From: JAHFTY01 sp964584785
Lineage (GTDB): Bacteria > Acidobacteriota > Terriglobia > 20CM-2-55-15
Direction: 5' to 3'
DNA length: 64,000 nt
NCBI GenBank assembly: GCA_964584785.1
Contig: CAZPBY010000025.1
Location: 23,715 to 87,714, forward strand
Below, in pieces: positions 63,887 to 64,000 of this stretch; position 1 is the first letter of the stretch, and each line of letters starts with the position of its first letter. A program made the position numbers and the translations under genes. The notes under the pieces are model-generated. The model did not search any database. It was not told the DNA's origin and worked only from the letters and a program-made list of their open reading frames with translations.

Positions 63887-64000
63887 ATCTGCATATCACA
63901 TTGGAGATCGGACATCCCGACGTTTGACATATTCAAGAAGATGCAATCCGCAAATATCTCAAATGTTGGGGATGTCCCATCTCCAACGTCAGATGCAGAT
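63887..64000. repeat. Imperfect inverted repeat at the window edge, family 3
   Basis: Left arm from 63887 (ATCTGCATATCACATTGGAG, continuing ATCGGACATCCC) pairs with the right arm 63963-64000 (reverse complement ATCTGCATCTGACGTTGGAG, continuing ATGGGACATCCC), about five mismatches in 32 positions, with a spacer of about 40 nt. The sequence is unrelated to the other palindromes. It reaches the window edge and may continue. Confidence 0.65.

Noticed and set aside
1..64000. rRNA, tRNA, phage, integrase and transposase genes
   Set aside because: None was recognised on either strand; the only mobile-like signs are non-coding palindromes.

Overview
The window is about 57-58% GC and densely coded on both strands. 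It looks like a chromosome segment of a heterotrophic Acidobacteriota-type bacterium. That placement is inferred from style: a Ser/Thr kinase with a TPR tail, very large secreted repeat proteins, many multiheme c-type cytochromes, and a carboxypeptidase-regulatory-domain outer-membrane protein. There is no rRNA or other marker gene to confirm it. I saw no rRNA, tRNA, CRISPR array, phage or transposase gene.

Layout. 1-3.4 kb: a truncated c-type cytochrome lipoprotein, a secretin-like/SPOR protein, an exported esterase and a TPR protein. 3.5-14.5 kb (minus strand): a small acidic protein made of four ~29-residue repeats, a Ser/Thr kinase-TPR protein, and a 2393-aa secreted protein with NPDVL pentapeptide runs and beta-helix domains. 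14.7-21.4 kb: a sigma-54 activator (FHA-GAF-AAA+-HTH), a cytochrome c'-like protein with a good sigma-70 promoter, an M1 aminopeptidase and small secreted proteins. 21.5-26.5 kb: a minus-strand hydantoin/dihydropyrimidine catabolic cluster (LLM flavin enzyme, carbamoyl amidohydrolase, NCS1 permease, dihydropyrimidinase) interrupted by two near-identical palindromic repeats. 26.6-31.5 kb: a membrane protein with an ECF sigma/anti-sigma pair, a small Gly-rich exported protein, a cyclase-family hydrolase, a Tat-exported DsrE-like protein and a TauE/SafE transporter.

31.5-42.3 kb is the most distinctive region. It holds a ten-heme cytochrome, a small di-heme b membrane protein, a protein with two cyclic-nucleotide-binding domains and four 4Fe-4S clusters, a c554-like cytochrome, a 1228-aa ten-heme cytochrome with an LVIVD beta-propeller, and an outer-membrane beta-barrel candidate. 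Together they look like a transmembrane or extracellular electron-transfer system whose iron-sulfur subunit could respond to cNMP. A second redox protein with a cNMP-binding domain (NDH-2 type, 52.7 kb) and an adenylate cyclase (60.1 kb) lie in the same window.

42.4-52.5 kb: a tandem GlcG/HbpS protein, a GT2 glycosyltransferase, a 2444-aa secreted protein with fifteen ~85-residue YDG repeats, and upstream of it a 97-nt potential RNA structure and a 42-codon ORF. 52.7-63.7 kb: the NDH-2 fusion, a GH63-like glycosidase, zwf-gnd (oxidative pentose phosphate pathway), a coiled-coil protein overlapping an adenylate cyclase, proline dehydrogenase and a small ABM-fold protein. Several intergenic spaces hold long palindromes of at least three unrelated families.
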